Below are positions 53,059 through 61,474 of a DNA stretch of 64,000 nucleotides, piece by piece. Origin of the DNA: Candidatus Dojkabacteria bacterium (GTDB lineage Bacteria > Patescibacteria > Dojkabacteria > B142 > JAFGFJ01); contig JAFGFJ010000006.1 in NCBI GenBank assembly GCA_016931155.1, forward strand, positions 372,001 through 436,000, in the 5' to 3' direction. Position numbers and translations under genes: made by a program. Under the pieces are notes generated by a model. It saw only the letters and a program-made list of their open reading frames with translations, was not told the origin of the DNA and made no database searches. Every line of letters starts with the position of its first letter. Positions within the stretch are counted from its first letter, which is position 1.

Positions 53059-53793
53059 TTACCCCTCTTTTATGCACTTAATAATTAAGAAAGGAGGAAA
53101 TTCTTGTTTATATTTCTTCATCTTAGGATCAGTGATTACTTTTCCATCTCTATGTTTCGTGTATATTTCATGAAACCCAGAAAGTAAAAAACCTGCTGAA
53201 AATAAATTTGCTAAATAAAATCCGATTGAACGATGATAATGTGGATTGATATCATTAAACGTTATCACGCTTTCCGTCCTATAGCTTTTCATTTTATTGT
53301 AAATTTGCTCTTCAGCCTCTTCCCGAATTACATCATCTGTAATAGGATTTAAGATCGAAAAAATCAAATTTCCGCCTTTTTTAATAACACGACTACATTC
53401 ATTGATTGTATCTTTAATCGTTCTTATATCATGAAATGCCATATTTGAGACAATAAAATGAAATTTGCGGTCTTTAATATGTTCAAGAGCAGATGAATCT
53501 CGAATGAAATATTTAATACCTAAAGGTTTTTTACTTTCGTGATCTTGGGCAATTTTAATTAGTTTATCAGCAATATCTATACCAGTTACTATAGCTCCTT
53601 GCTGAGCCAACCACCTTGAAAAATATCCCTGTCCACAAGCAAGATCCAAAATTTCCTTCTTTCTTATATTGCCGAGTAATTCTTTTATAATCGGATTAAG
53701 ATATGTCTTATGGTATAAATCACCAGTTTCTCCGACGCTTCGATTGTATTCATCGGCAATATTATTCCATGTTTTTTTATCATTAGATTTCAT
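53059..53793 (-). CDS. SAM-dependent methyltransferase (cassette)
   Basis: Class I methyltransferase with motif I ILDLACGQGYFSRWLA, acidic strand VTGIDIADKL, and HFIVSNMAFHDI after it. 244 residues. It is the only gene of cassette 2. Substrate unknown; many small methyltransferases in integrons are of uncertain role. Confidence 0.88.
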   Translation of the reverse strand: MKSNDKKTWNNIADEYNRSVGETGDLYHKTYLNPIIKELLGNIRKKEILDLACGQGYFSRWLAQQGAIVTGIDIADKLIKIAQDHESKKPLGIKYFIRDSSALEHIKDRKFHFIVSNMAFHDIRTIKDTINECSRVIKKGGNLIFSILNPITDDVIREEAEEQIYNKMKSYRTESVITFNDINPHYHRSIGFYLANLFSAGFLLSGFHEIYTKHRDGKVITDPKMKKYKQEFPPFLIIKCIKEG

Positions 53794-53820
53794 AATGTCT
53801 TCGTAAAATTTGATTTATGT

Positions 53821-54019
53821 CGTACAACGTTCATTTGTATGCGAGGTTTTGTGCCGTTTCATCGCATCTTTTCAGTATATTATCACATTCGTTCAGAAAT
53901 GGAAGTTGCTTTGTATTAGCACTTTCGGAGGCACAAAATCTGGGTGGAATGAAAAAGACATTTCCTTAAATTTTTACAAAAGAGTCTTTTTCATGGAACC
54001 GCATACAAATTGTTATAGG
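53821..54019 (-). repeat. attC-like site between cassettes 1 and 2
   Basis: On the minus strand, R'' CCTATAAC (54019-54012), L'' ATTTGTATGCG (54010-54000), L' CGCATACAAAT (53843-53833, perfect 11 bp), R' GTTGTACG (53828-53821). Inner stem GAAAAAGAC/GTCTTTTTC. About 200 bp. This is the clearest site of the array. Confidence 0.88.
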
Positions 54020-54051
54020 ATGTAAATTTTATTCGTCGTTGTATTACCACC

Positions 54052-54681
54052 TTACATTATTATCTCGTCGCCACTACCGATAAGCTGAATTTTTTCGTCC
54101 CTTATTATCATAGCTTGATCATCGTTCAAAATACGTATAGGTAAATCCAAATCCTTCGACTTTTCCTCCAATAGTTCTTTCATCTCAGAAACATAGTGAG
54201 CTTTCATTAAAAAAGGTGTTAGCTCCATGCCTTTAAAATCTGTTATTCCACAACGATCAAAACCTCGTTTAGACCAAGTAGCCATGATAATTGAAGGACA
54301 TGCGATGTATGAACCAGCACTTGTCCCAATGTAAACAAGCCCTTTAGGTAGTAATTCTTTGACTACTTCTTCAAAACCGCTTTCTCTAACAGATTTTAAA
54401 AGATAGAAAGTATTACCTCCTTCGACATATACAACATCATAATCAGAAAGCACCTTTTTTAATTCCTCTTTGGATTTGCCGGTTATATCGTACTCCGCGT
54501 AAGAAAAATTCAGCTTATCCATCGATTGCTTTTGCCGTTCTATGTAATCAGTACTAGGAACCTTTTTAGATGCTGTTGTTACATAAAGAATCTTCGATTT
54601 AGAAAGAGGCTTAGGCAAAAAATCATCTAACTTATTGGCGGCGATTAACTTTCCGCTTGATGTAAGTATTATCGTTTTCAT
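54052..54681 (-). CDS. Peptidase E-like (S51) protein (first cassette)
   Basis: An alpha-aspartyl dipeptidase/cyanophycinase-like serine peptidase. The nucleophile elbow is GTSAGSYIACPS, and VVYVEGGNTFYLL precedes it. ATG at 54681 is chosen (a GTG lies two codons upstream). It is nearest the attI-like region, so it would be the most recently captured and best expressed cassette. Confidence 0.85.
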   Translation of the reverse strand: MKTIILTSSGKLIAANKLDDFLPKPLSKSKILYVTTASKKVPSTDYIERQKQSMDKLNFSYAEYDITGKSKEELKKVLSDYDVVYVEGGNTFYLLKSVRESGFEEVVKELLPKGLVYIGTSAGSYIACPSIIMATWSKRGFDRCGITDFKGMELTPFLMKAHYVSEMKELLEEKSKDLDLPIRILNDDQAMIIRDEKIQLIGSGDEIIM

Positions 54682-54705
54682 CTGCACTAAGAATAAAATT
54701 TATTT

Positions 54706-54772
54706 CCTATAACTGGTTACTATGCGAACTATTTTCGTAATTAATACACCAATCTGTATGTTTTGCGAACTA
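54706..54772. other. attI-like region
   Basis: On the minus strand a GTTATAGG core (54713-54706), just before the first cassette, marks the recombination point. Two direct repeats of TAGTTCGCA (plus strand TGCGAACTA at 54723-54731 and 54764-54772), 41 bp apart, lie between the core and the recombinase gene, like integrase-binding repeats of attI sites. Confidence 0.6.
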
Positions 54773-54827
54773 ATCTGGTATAATAACCTTAATCTAATTA
54801 TCAGCATAATATCAAGATCATATTGCT

Positions 54828-54938
54828 ATGAACAGCGAATTGCATAAAACCACTCGTGAGCTTAAAATTCGTGACTACAGTCCCAAAACCATCAATAGTT
54901 ATATGAATGGTCTCAAGAATATTTTTCTTTTAGAATAG
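54828..54938 (+). pseudogene. 5' part of the tyrosine recombinase, out of frame
   Basis: ATG at 54828 opens a 36-codon frame (core-binding domain text NSELHKTTRELKIRDYSPKT, then NSYMNGLK) that ends in TAG at 54936. The continuation in the second frame (EYFSFRIVNLNQLD) is read from about 54917. One base lost or gained there explains the break. It could also be a sequencing error or a translational coupling (TAGTG). Confidence 0.7.
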
Positions 54939-55642
54939 TGAACTTAAATCAACTGGATACTGATAATATCAAGGACTTCCTGCTCTACTGCAAAGATAAA
55001 AATATTTCAGCCAAAACGAGAAACCAGTATCTTAATGCAATCAAATTCTACTACTACAAGGTTATTAATGTCAGAGATAGAATAGAAATCAGATCTGCCA
55101 AACGAACTAAAAGTCTTCCTATTGTATTAAATCGATCCGAGATTAAAGAGTTAATAAATGCTACAAATAATCAAAAACACAAATTGTTGCTCTCAGTTGC
55201 ATATGGAGCTGGTTTAAGGGTCAGCGAAGTTGTAAGTTTGAAAGTTAAAGATATAAATTTTCAAAACTTGACACTTCATATCAAGCAGTCAAAAGGAGAT
55301 AAAGACAGAATAACTATTTTCCCCAATAGCATTATAGATAGTTTAATTGCAATCACTGGTAGTAAAAGTAGAAATGAATACGTTTTCTCAAGCGAAAAAG
55401 GTGGGAAACTGACTACACGTACTGCACAGAAGGTATTCTCTAATGCACTAAAAAGGTCAGATATTAAAAAAGATGCCTCATTCCATACTCTCAGGCACAG
55501 CTTTGCTATACATTTACTTGAGAATGGAACGGACGTACGTTATGTACAGGAGTTACTTGGGCATCAAAATATAAGGACAACCCAGAGATATACCCACGTT
55601 ACCAATCCTCAGCTTAGAAACATTAAGAGTCCTTTAGTTTAG
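54938..55642 (+). CDS. Tyrosine recombinase, Xer/IntI-like, catalytic part
   Basis: A site-specific recombinase. Residues seen: GAGLRVSEVVSL (Arg), KGDKDR (Lys), FHTLRHSFAIHLLENG (His-x-x-Arg), LGHQNIRTTQRYTHV (His, Tyr nucleophile) and a C-terminal NIKSPLV, similar to integron integrases. The about 16-residue insertion typical of IntI was not seen, so this looks Xer-like. GTG at 54938 is the first start in this frame; the true N-terminus lies upstream in another frame. It is divergent from the cassettes, as an integron integrase would be. Confidence 0.88.
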   Translation: MNLNQLDTDNIKDFLLYCKDKNISAKTRNQYLNAIKFYYYKVINVRDRIEIRSAKRTKSLPIVLNRSEIKELINATNNQKHKLLLSVAYGAGLRVSEVVSLKVKDINFQNLTLHIKQSKGDKDRITIFPNSIIDSLIAITGSKSRNEYVFSSEKGGKLTTRTAQKVFSNALKRSDIKKDASFHTLRHSFAIHLLENGTDVRYVQELLGHQNIRTTQRYTHVTNPQLRNIKSPLV

Positions 55643-56011
55643 AAAATATAAATTTAAAGTTACTGTAATTTCGAGGATTTCTGAAATTTTATTCTTATGT
55701 CTTTCTAATATACCACCACTAATTACAACAGCATTCGTATGAAGTTGATATGAATGCTAATAGTAATAAATTTGTTTTTTTGTTTTGGATTTTAGGCAGA
55801 GTGGTTTAGGGGCGAATGCCCAAAATTTGATACTCCTTATTCTTTATTCTTTTGCATAAACACTTTCAATGCTTATGTCAGCTAAAAAAACAGGTAGGAA
55901 ATCATAACCATTAGAAATACTGTCTTGGTTTGCTGCTTCATTATTTCCCCTCATTTAAATTAAGAAAATTTTTCACACGTTCCTTATTTTTAAAAAGACC
56001 CTTTTCCTAAC
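55643..56011. other. Intergenic region downstream of the recombinase
   Basis: About 370 bp, AT-rich. Around 55795-55825 a GGCAGAGTGGTTTAGGGGCG string resembles a class II tRNA D-arm region, possibly a tRNA remnant. No intact gene seen. Confidence 0.3.
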
Positions 56012-56101
56012 TGGCGGAGAGGGCGGGGTTCGAACCCGCGTGGCGCTTTCGCACCGCGTCGCTTTCCAGGCGAGCCCTTTAGACCGCTCAGGCACCTCTC
56101 C
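56012..56101 (-). tRNA. tRNA-Ser(GGA)
   Basis: Class II tRNA with long variable arm. On the minus strand the acceptor GGAGAGG pairs with CCTCTCC (discriminator G73) and CCA is encoded. The anticodon arm CTCGC-CTGGAAA-GCGA gives GGA. The T-arm GGGTTCGAACCCC is perfect. Confidence 0.95.
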
Positions 56102-56197
56102 GCTTCGGCTTTATTACATCAGCCTTACCGCTCCATGATTTTATCACAAAAACTGTCTCCATCTGGATCGTTTTGGGCTCGTTGTTTTTGGATCGGT

Positions 56198-57802
56198 TTA
56201 TTGATCCGGTGTTGAGGTGGGAGTAGGAGTAGGCTCTGCAGGTCCAACTACGATTTTTATATTTTCTTTGTATGGACTTAAGCTTATGCCAAGGGAATCA
56301 GGATCTGTATAAACCTTATCAGTTTCGAAGTATTCTTTAAGAAAATCAATAGTTTCAGGATTTTTCCCGTTAGTGAAATCATATATTCTTATACCGGTCT
56401 TTTCTGCTTTCTTCTCAGTCAGATAGGTGATAATTCCAAGCGGGGCCTCATGGTTTTTGAGAGCGGTAGCCTTGTCATCGGCAGGATAGCTTGCCCCCGT
56501 TCTATTTGAAATAACCAGATGTGCCTGCTCATTGTAGAGAGCGCCCCACTTCCACAAACCTTCAAGCTCTTCCTGTATGGCTTTATATGTTTTATCTCTC
56601 GCTTCTATGACATAACCTCTATTTTGATCAGTTGGCGGGTGATAAATATATTTACCTGAGCCTCCGAAGTTTGGATCAAGTACAATACTTATTGGATCCT
56701 TGTCTATCTTGTTAATAAGATCGAGTCCAGCAAGCATATCTTCAGATGTGATGTTGACTTCAACATTTTTGCTGATTGTTTGTAGAATGTCCCAGTACTT
56801 TGTTGCCCTGTCTTTAAGTGAAATTTCCTCGGCAAATGCTTTTTCTTTCAGGGCAGTGATAATTTCCTGTTGTCTTTCTCCTCTACTGAAGTCGCTGGAA
56901 AGCGAGGAATCTCCAGAATAAAGATATCTAAATCTTGAATAAACCAGTGCCTTTTCTCCGTCAAGGTGATTTTCTCCTTTCTGAAACTCATATCTTAGCC
57001 AGTGATTTGGATTTTGTGCAGTCGGATTGTCGTTGGGGTATTTTGCAACAAAACCATCCTCAAGGTAAATATTTACTCCACCAAAAGTATCGACTACATC
57101 TTCTACTGCTTTAAGTTTTACTACGGACGTATAATGTATCGGCTGTCCGATAATATCTTCTACCACTTGTTGAAGAAGTACTATGCCATTATCCACGTCG
57201 TTTCTGATCTCACCTGTCATATACACAGAATTGATTTTCATAGAAAATGGCCCTGCTATGACCTGTCCCGTTTCGTCTTTTATCTTGAATGTAACCCAAA
57301 AATCCCTGGGAATTGATATAAGCATTGTCTGCCCTGTCTCATGATTAAGTCTGGCAACCATTATCGTATCAGTATTTTGAAGATCGCTGCCTCTCCCGGA
57401 TTCTCTGGTATCGAGACCCACAATCAGTGCGTTGGTATATCCATTATGTTGCATAAGTTGGGGTCTGAATGCTGCCGTCCAGCAGGATGGGTCAAGAATA
57501 TTTGAGCAAGTGTTGTTTACTCCTGCTTTTCCATCATTCCCGGAAATTCTTTTCTGGAGCTCACTCCATCTGTATGCTGCGAATCCAAAAGTGCAAAAAA
57601 CAATAATTATTAAAAGAAAAAGTAAAACTCTTTTCTTAGTAAAGAAAATTTTTCGTGTGCCTTGATGTCTGTAAGACGGAGTCTCCTGGGATAGTTGGTG
57701 GGGTTTTGTATTCCTGTTCAATTCTTTCCTTGGAGTATTTACTGCTTGCAATTGTGTCAGCTCTCCTTCTTTGTTGTATGTTCCTATTCTTACTGTCTTC
57801 AT
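56198..57802 (-). CDS. LytR-CpsA-Psr (LCP) family protein with LytR C-terminal domain
   Basis: A membrane-anchored transferase attaching glycopolymers to peptidoglycan. A basic N-terminal cytoplasmic tail of about 50 residues, one membrane helix (VLLFLLIIIVFCTFGFAAYRW), then the LCP domain (NALIVGLDTRESGRGS, NTDTIMVARLNHETG, ISIPRDFWV, ALVYSRFRYLYSGDSSLSSDFSRGERQQ) and a LytR_C region (HLVISNRTGAS to KNPETIDFLKEYF). It ends in a Pro/Thr-rich tail. It starts 2 nt after rnhA. Confidence 0.92.
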   Translation of the reverse strand: MKTVRIGTYNKEGELTQLQAVNTPRKELNRNTKPHQLSQETPSYRHQGTRKIFFTKKRVLLFLLIIIVFCTFGFAAYRWSELQKRISGNDGKAGVNNTCSNILDPSCWTAAFRPQLMQHNGYTNALIVGLDTRESGRGSDLQNTDTIMVARLNHETGQTMLISIPRDFWVTFKIKDETGQVIAGPFSMKINSVYMTGEIRNDVDNGIVLLQQVVEDIIGQPIHYTSVVKLKAVEDVVDTFGGVNIYLEDGFVAKYPNDNPTAQNPNHWLRYEFQKGENHLDGEKALVYSRFRYLYSGDSSLSSDFSRGERQQEIITALKEKAFAEEISLKDRATKYWDILQTISKNVEVNITSEDMLAGLDLINKIDKDPISIVLDPNFGGSGKYIYHPPTDQNRGYVIEARDKTYKAIQEELEGLWKWGALYNEQAHLVISNRTGASYPADDKATALKNHEAPLGIITYLTEKKAEKTGIRIYDFTNGKNPETIDFLKEYFETDKVYTDPDSLGISLSPYKENIKIVVGPAEPTPTPTSTPDQ

Positions 57803-57804
57803 TT

Positions 57805-58212
57805 TTACTTCCCTGCCGAATCAAGTATTAGATTTACTAAAGAGTCTGCAAATTTATTTTTTTCTCTAGGTATATGAATAAACCTGATGGATTTGAAACT
57901 TCCCGAAACGGCATCAACTTTCTTCTTTAAAATCTTCATCTTGTCGTCTTTAACTCTGTACTCACCATTCAGCTGCTTAACAATAAGCTCACTGTCCAGA
58001 AAGCATTCAATATTTTCTCCAGCCAGCCTTTCGGCTATTTTCAGTCCAAGGATAAGTGCCTCGTACTCAGCCTGATTGTTTGTTGAGTTACCAAGGTAAT
58101 CAGCGTCAAACTTCAGTAGATCATTATTTTCTGCATTAAACACAAAGGCAGCAGCAGAAGCCGGTCCTGGGTTCCCTCTTGCTCCACCATCTGAATATAT
58201 TTTTAAATCCAT
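57805..58212 (-). CDS. Ribonuclease HI-like protein
   Basis: Hydrolyses the RNA strand of RNA-DNA hybrids. The start at 58212 (MDLKIYSDGGARGNPGPASA) gives the usual family N-terminus. Catalytic acids: Asp in YSDGGARGNPG, Glu in NQAEYEALI, Asp in FLDSELIVKQL and the last Asp in KFADSLVN. About 135 residues, the compact archaeal/CPR type. Likely co-transcribed with the LCP gene. Confidence 0.92.
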   Translation of the reverse strand: MDLKIYSDGGARGNPGPASAAAFVFNAENNDLLKFDADYLGNSTNNQAEYEALILGLKIAERLAGENIECFLDSELIVKQLNGEYRVKDDKMKILKKKVDAVSGSFKSIRFIHIPREKNKFADSLVNLILDSAGK

Positions 58213-58301
58213 ATTATATTTGTCGTTTATGGAGTACAAAGACCATTTTTAATGGCTTGTATAGATTATAACAAGATGCGACAAATTAAAAGAAAAATTG
58301 C

Positions 58302-58307
58302 TATAAT
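58302..58307 (+). promoter_or_regulatory. -10 box of the tRNA-Gln gene
   Basis: TATAAT followed by TGCCC about 17 nt before the mature 5' end. The same downstream string occurs at the GH1 promoter. Confidence 0.45.
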
Positions 58308-58323
58308 TGCCCACTCAAATAAT

Positions 58324-58394
58324 TGCGGGATCGTCTAATGGTAGGACAAGTGCCTCTGAAGCACTCGATCCAGGTTCGAATCCTGGTCCCGCAA
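58324..58394 (+). tRNA. tRNA-Gln(CTG)
   Basis: The acceptor TGCGGGA pairs with TCCCGCA (U1-A72, the glutamine form). The anticodon arm AGTGC-CTCTGAA-GCACT gives CTG. The T-arm CAGGTTCGAATCCTG is intact. Unlike the other five tRNAs, CCA is not encoded. An island with repeated T-arm-like motifs begins just downstream. Confidence 0.93.
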
Positions 58395-58455
58395 TTCGAC
58401 TCCTTCCGCTTTGCGGAACTCGCTCATTGCAGGCAATATTTGAAAAGTCGAATTT

Positions 58456-59422
58456 GGTTCGAGCCAATGATACTAAATATTAGTTCAGCCTAAAAAGATG
58501 ACCGAAATTTCTAAAAATCACCCTACAATTGCTTCCTGCGGTATAGATTGTGGTTTGTGTCCAAGATTTTATACAAAAGGCCGCTCAAGATGCCCAGGCT
58601 GTGGTGGTTCAAAATTCTCGAGCAAACATCCTTCATGTTCAATTCTAACTTGCTGCGTAAAGAAGAACAATTTCGAAGTATGCTCAGAATGCAACCAATT
58701 TCCTTGCTCAAAAATGAGAGATTGGGATAAAGGTGATTCTTTTGTTACTCATAAAGTATCATTGTCAAATTTGAAGTTAATAAAAAACCAGGGTATAGAT
58801 AAATTTCTAAAACAGCAAAGAAGACGAATTGAGTTTCTAAAAATGTTTATGAAAAACTTTGATGAAGGACGATCAAAAAGTTTTTATTGTATTTCATGCA
58901 CTCTTTTACCTATCAATTCTTTAGAAGAGTCAATAGAATTTAGTAACCAGAAAATAAAAGAAGGGAAAATAAGACACAATGATTTAAAAGCAAGATCAAA
59001 AATATTGAGAGAACAGCTTAAAAAGTTTGCTATAAAAGAGGGTATCGAATTAAAATTAAGAAAATAGTTTTAATCAGAAGGATCAATCAACCTATCCCAA
59101 ACGAAACCTTTGGCATAATAATCTCAGCGGTGGGATGGACATAGAAAAAGGTTCGAACCTTGTCCAATTCCCGCAAGTGTATTTTAAGAAATTTCCACCG
59201 CGTGAAAGCATCGATAATAAAGGCTAAACAACACTTAGTTTGGTTCGAGCGACAATTTGCCCTATCCCTGTAAATTGACAATATATGATTATACAACAGC
59301 AATAAATAAGGTTCGAATCCAGATTGCTATCCAGCTTGCACAGAATATATGATTGACCATATAAATATCGGTTCGAGCCGAGTTAATTCAACATATATTT
59401 GAGATGACTTTTGGTTCGAGCC
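58456..59422 (+). repeat. Cluster of GGTTCGA (T-arm-like) motifs
   Basis: GGTTCGAR occurs at 58456, 59150, 59242, 59310, 59370 and 59413, always on the plus strand, as in the tRNA-Gln T-arm (58373). The copy at 59150 is followed by text like the tRNA 3' end (CCTTGTCC, then CCCGCAA). A seventh copy lies at 63915 beyond the nuclease genes. Likely remnants of repeated integration at the tRNA. No other gene was found in 59068-59431. Confidence 0.55.
58498..59067 (+). CDS. DUF3795-like Cys-rich protein
   Basis: CGIDCGLCPRFYTKGRSRCPGCGG at the N-terminus, then HPSCSILTCCVKK and CSECNQFPC, the pattern of DUF3795 with zinc-binding cysteines. A helical C-terminus (KFLKQQRRRIEFLKMFM) and one more Cys pair follow. 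189 residues. Function unknown; possibly a small metal-binding regulator. First gene of the island after tRNA-Gln. Confidence 0.75.
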   Translation: MTEISKNHPTIASCGIDCGLCPRFYTKGRSRCPGCGGSKFSSKHPSCSILTCCVKKNNFEVCSECNQFPCSKMRDWDKGDSFVTHKVSLSNLKLIKNQGIDKFLKQQRRRIEFLKMFMKNFDEGRSKSFYCISCTLLPINSLEESIEFSNQKIKEGKIRHNDLKARSKILREQLKKFAIKEGIELKLRK

Positions 59423-59431
59423 AAAAATTGC

Positions 59432-59656
59432 TTATCTGTCACTACTTTCTGATGATTCAATAAAATCTTCTAACCATAAATCATACTTATCTCCATATTG
59501 TTCTTTCTTTTTACTGTAGAAATTTTGAATTACTCTACCGAAATTTAATAATCGATAGGCAATTGTCTTTGCTTCTGTTTCAGTTAATTTTCTTTTGTAA
59601 CGTTTCTCGAAGATTCCGCAGATCAGGGACAAATATTTTTGTGAAAGGTTTGACAT
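59432..59656 (-). CDS. Small hypothetical protein, 74 aa
   Basis: Start at 59656 (MSNLSQKYLSLICGIFEKR) is preferred to a hydrophobic start ten codons upstream. A hydrophilic, helix-rich small protein (RKLTETEAKTIAYRLLNFGRVIQ), with a charged tail. It lies between the T-arm-like motifs and the nuclease pair and is divergent from the latter. It may be a regulator or antitoxin-like partner, but nothing shows this. Confidence 0.5.
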   Translation of the reverse strand: MSNLSQKYLSLICGIFEKRYKRKLTETEAKTIAYRLLNFGRVIQNFYSKKKEQYGDKYDLWLEDFIESSESSDR

Positions 59657-59749
59657 AATATATAAAAAATAAATTATTATTTCCAATATGAATACAAAAG
59701 AATATAATTACAAAAGGAGTAGATAGCTAATAAAATAGATAAAACTAAT

Positions 59750-61474
59750 ATGAACACAATTGAGGATTTAGGTAAAAACAGATCAACACAACATACTATA
59801 GGAGAGCTGGCTGTTAATATATTTAGGAGCATTTTAACTACTAATGAGAAAGAAGTAATTTTCACAGAAACTCCTAATCAACACGATTATGGTATCGATG
59901 GTCAATTACAAATATTCAATGCAACTATTAAAGGGAAGCAACATTCAGGAATTTATTATCATGTTCAGATAAAAGGGGAAGAAGTACTTAAACTTAATAA
60001 AGATAAAAGTTACATAAAGTATCCCTTAAGCCTCAGAGATGCTAGAAGTCTTTTAGAAATTACAAAAATGCCAACTGCATTTATTTTAGTAGATACAACT
60101 AGTAGAGAATGTTATTGGTTTGATCTACAAACAAATGATATGTTTAAACAGAATTACCAGAAAAGCATATCAAAGTATCTTAAAGCTAAGAAGAAAGTAG
60201 AAGATCCGTCAATAACTATTTCAATTCCCACTGCAAATAAACTTCCTTCAACGTGGGATGAATTACTTAGCTATTTTAAAAATGCCGCAACAAGTCTTAG
60301 CAAAAGAGAAAATATTAGCAGTTTAAAATCTATGTCTTTAGATAAGGCATTACTTGAAATTGATGATTTTGAAGGCACATTGGATTTACCTGGGATGGAT
60401 AAGATGTATAGAAATGAGCAAGCACTTCCATATCCGGGAACCATACTTTCTGTTAGCAATTGCAAAGGTAAGGTAATAGACTATGTTCCGGGTAAAAACT
60501 GTGATCCCTCGAATATCCCTAGTGTTAACTTTAAAGTGAAGTTTAAGAAAGACGATCAAAAGATTGATATTTTTCAAGAAGTTATTAAAAAAGGTAACGG
60601 CTCAATAACCTTAGAACCTGAAAATATTGAAGAACTTGTTTCCAAAACAGGTGATAGAGAACTTTTTCAAATATTTGAAAAGTCAAATGTATCCCTCACG
60701 ATCTCACCCGTGAGATCAAATATCAGGCAGAATATTATACATATTGGGATACCTGGGAAAAGTGATTCATTAACCCTCAATGTAAATACCTGGAGGGAAC
60801 GAAATGAGATAGTAATTAAGAGTAATTCAAATATTCCTCAGCTCGTATCGATAGATGCTAGGTTTGATATCGTAACTAAGCAAGGGAAAATGAATTTTCA
60901 AGTGAATACAAGCGAAATAACTAGTATAAAAGAAGAAGTTGAGATAACAAATTTCTATAAACAAGTTACAGATTGCTTAGACTTCTATATCGATTATAAA
61001 GGAATCAGGAAGAAAGCTTTCAATATATCGGTTCCAAAACATTTAGGTATAAGTGAAAAATTCATAGAAGTAATAGAAGCACTTAGTTTAATAGAAGAAA
61101 TTACAAAAGCCTTCATTCCTTACCCTCTTCCAGATAGAATTACAGTAGCAGACTCATATAATATTATTTGGATACGTGATTTGATTTCTAAAGGTAAAGC
61201 AAACAAATCGTTAACTATTGATTTTACTCTTGAGTCTGATCCCCCTACTGAAGTCACTGAAGGGAATTATGTCTCATTCAGAGCAAGCCCAGCAGAATTT
61301 AATATCTTTGGGAAACCTTATGTTTTATCCAACTATTTACTCGAAATTCAGGGGAAGATTATTAAATTAGAAAAGAATAAAGGAAAGAAAAATTCCTATA
61401 AGATTACAATCGAGAATGCTGAGCATATATTAAAACTTAGTGAAGAAGAATCAAATGATACAGGGAACAATTAA
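59750..61474 (+). CDS. DUF4365-like nuclease-domain protein
   Basis: The N-terminal ~170 residues match DUF4365: GELAVNIFRSIL, QHDYGIDGQLQIF (Asp) and YYHVQIKGEEV (QxK), the PD-(D/E)XK nuclease pattern. The next 400 residues are beta-rich with no recognised family (repeated hydrophobic strands such as ITISPVRSNIRQNIIHIG). The stop overlaps the start of the next, larger gene, so they form one unit. A defence or mobile-element role is likely but unproven. Confidence 0.75.
   Translation: MNTIEDLGKNRSTQHTIGELAVNIFRSILTTNEKEVIFTETPNQHDYGIDGQLQIFNATIKGKQHSGIYYHVQIKGEEVLKLNKDKSYIKYPLSLRDARSLLEITKMPTAFILVDTTSRECYWFDLQTNDMFKQNYQKSISKYLKAKKKVEDPSITISIPTANKLPSTWDELLSYFKNAATSLSKRENISSLKSMSLDKALLEIDDFEGTLDLPGMDKMYRNEQALPYPGTILSVSNCKGKVIDYVPGKNCDPSNIPSVNFKVKFKKDDQKIDIFQEVIKKGNGSITLEPENIEELVSKTGDRELFQIFEKSNVSLTISPVRSNIRQNIIHIGIPGKSDSLTLNVNTWRERNEIVIKSNSNIPQLVSIDARFDIVTKQGKMNFQVNTSEITSIKEEVEITNFYKQVTDCLDFYIDYKGIRKKAFNISVPKHLGISEKFIEVIEALSLIEEITKAFIPYPLPDRITVADSYNIIWIRDLISKGKANKSLTIDFTLESDPPTEVTEGNYVSFRASPAEFNIFGKPYVLSNYLLEIQGKIIKLEKNKGKKNSYKITIENAEHILKLSEEESNDTGNN

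Noticed and set aside
49951..54019. Cassette array as a phage or plasmid remnant
   Set aside because: No structural, replication or mobilisation genes are present, and the site architecture fits attC much better.
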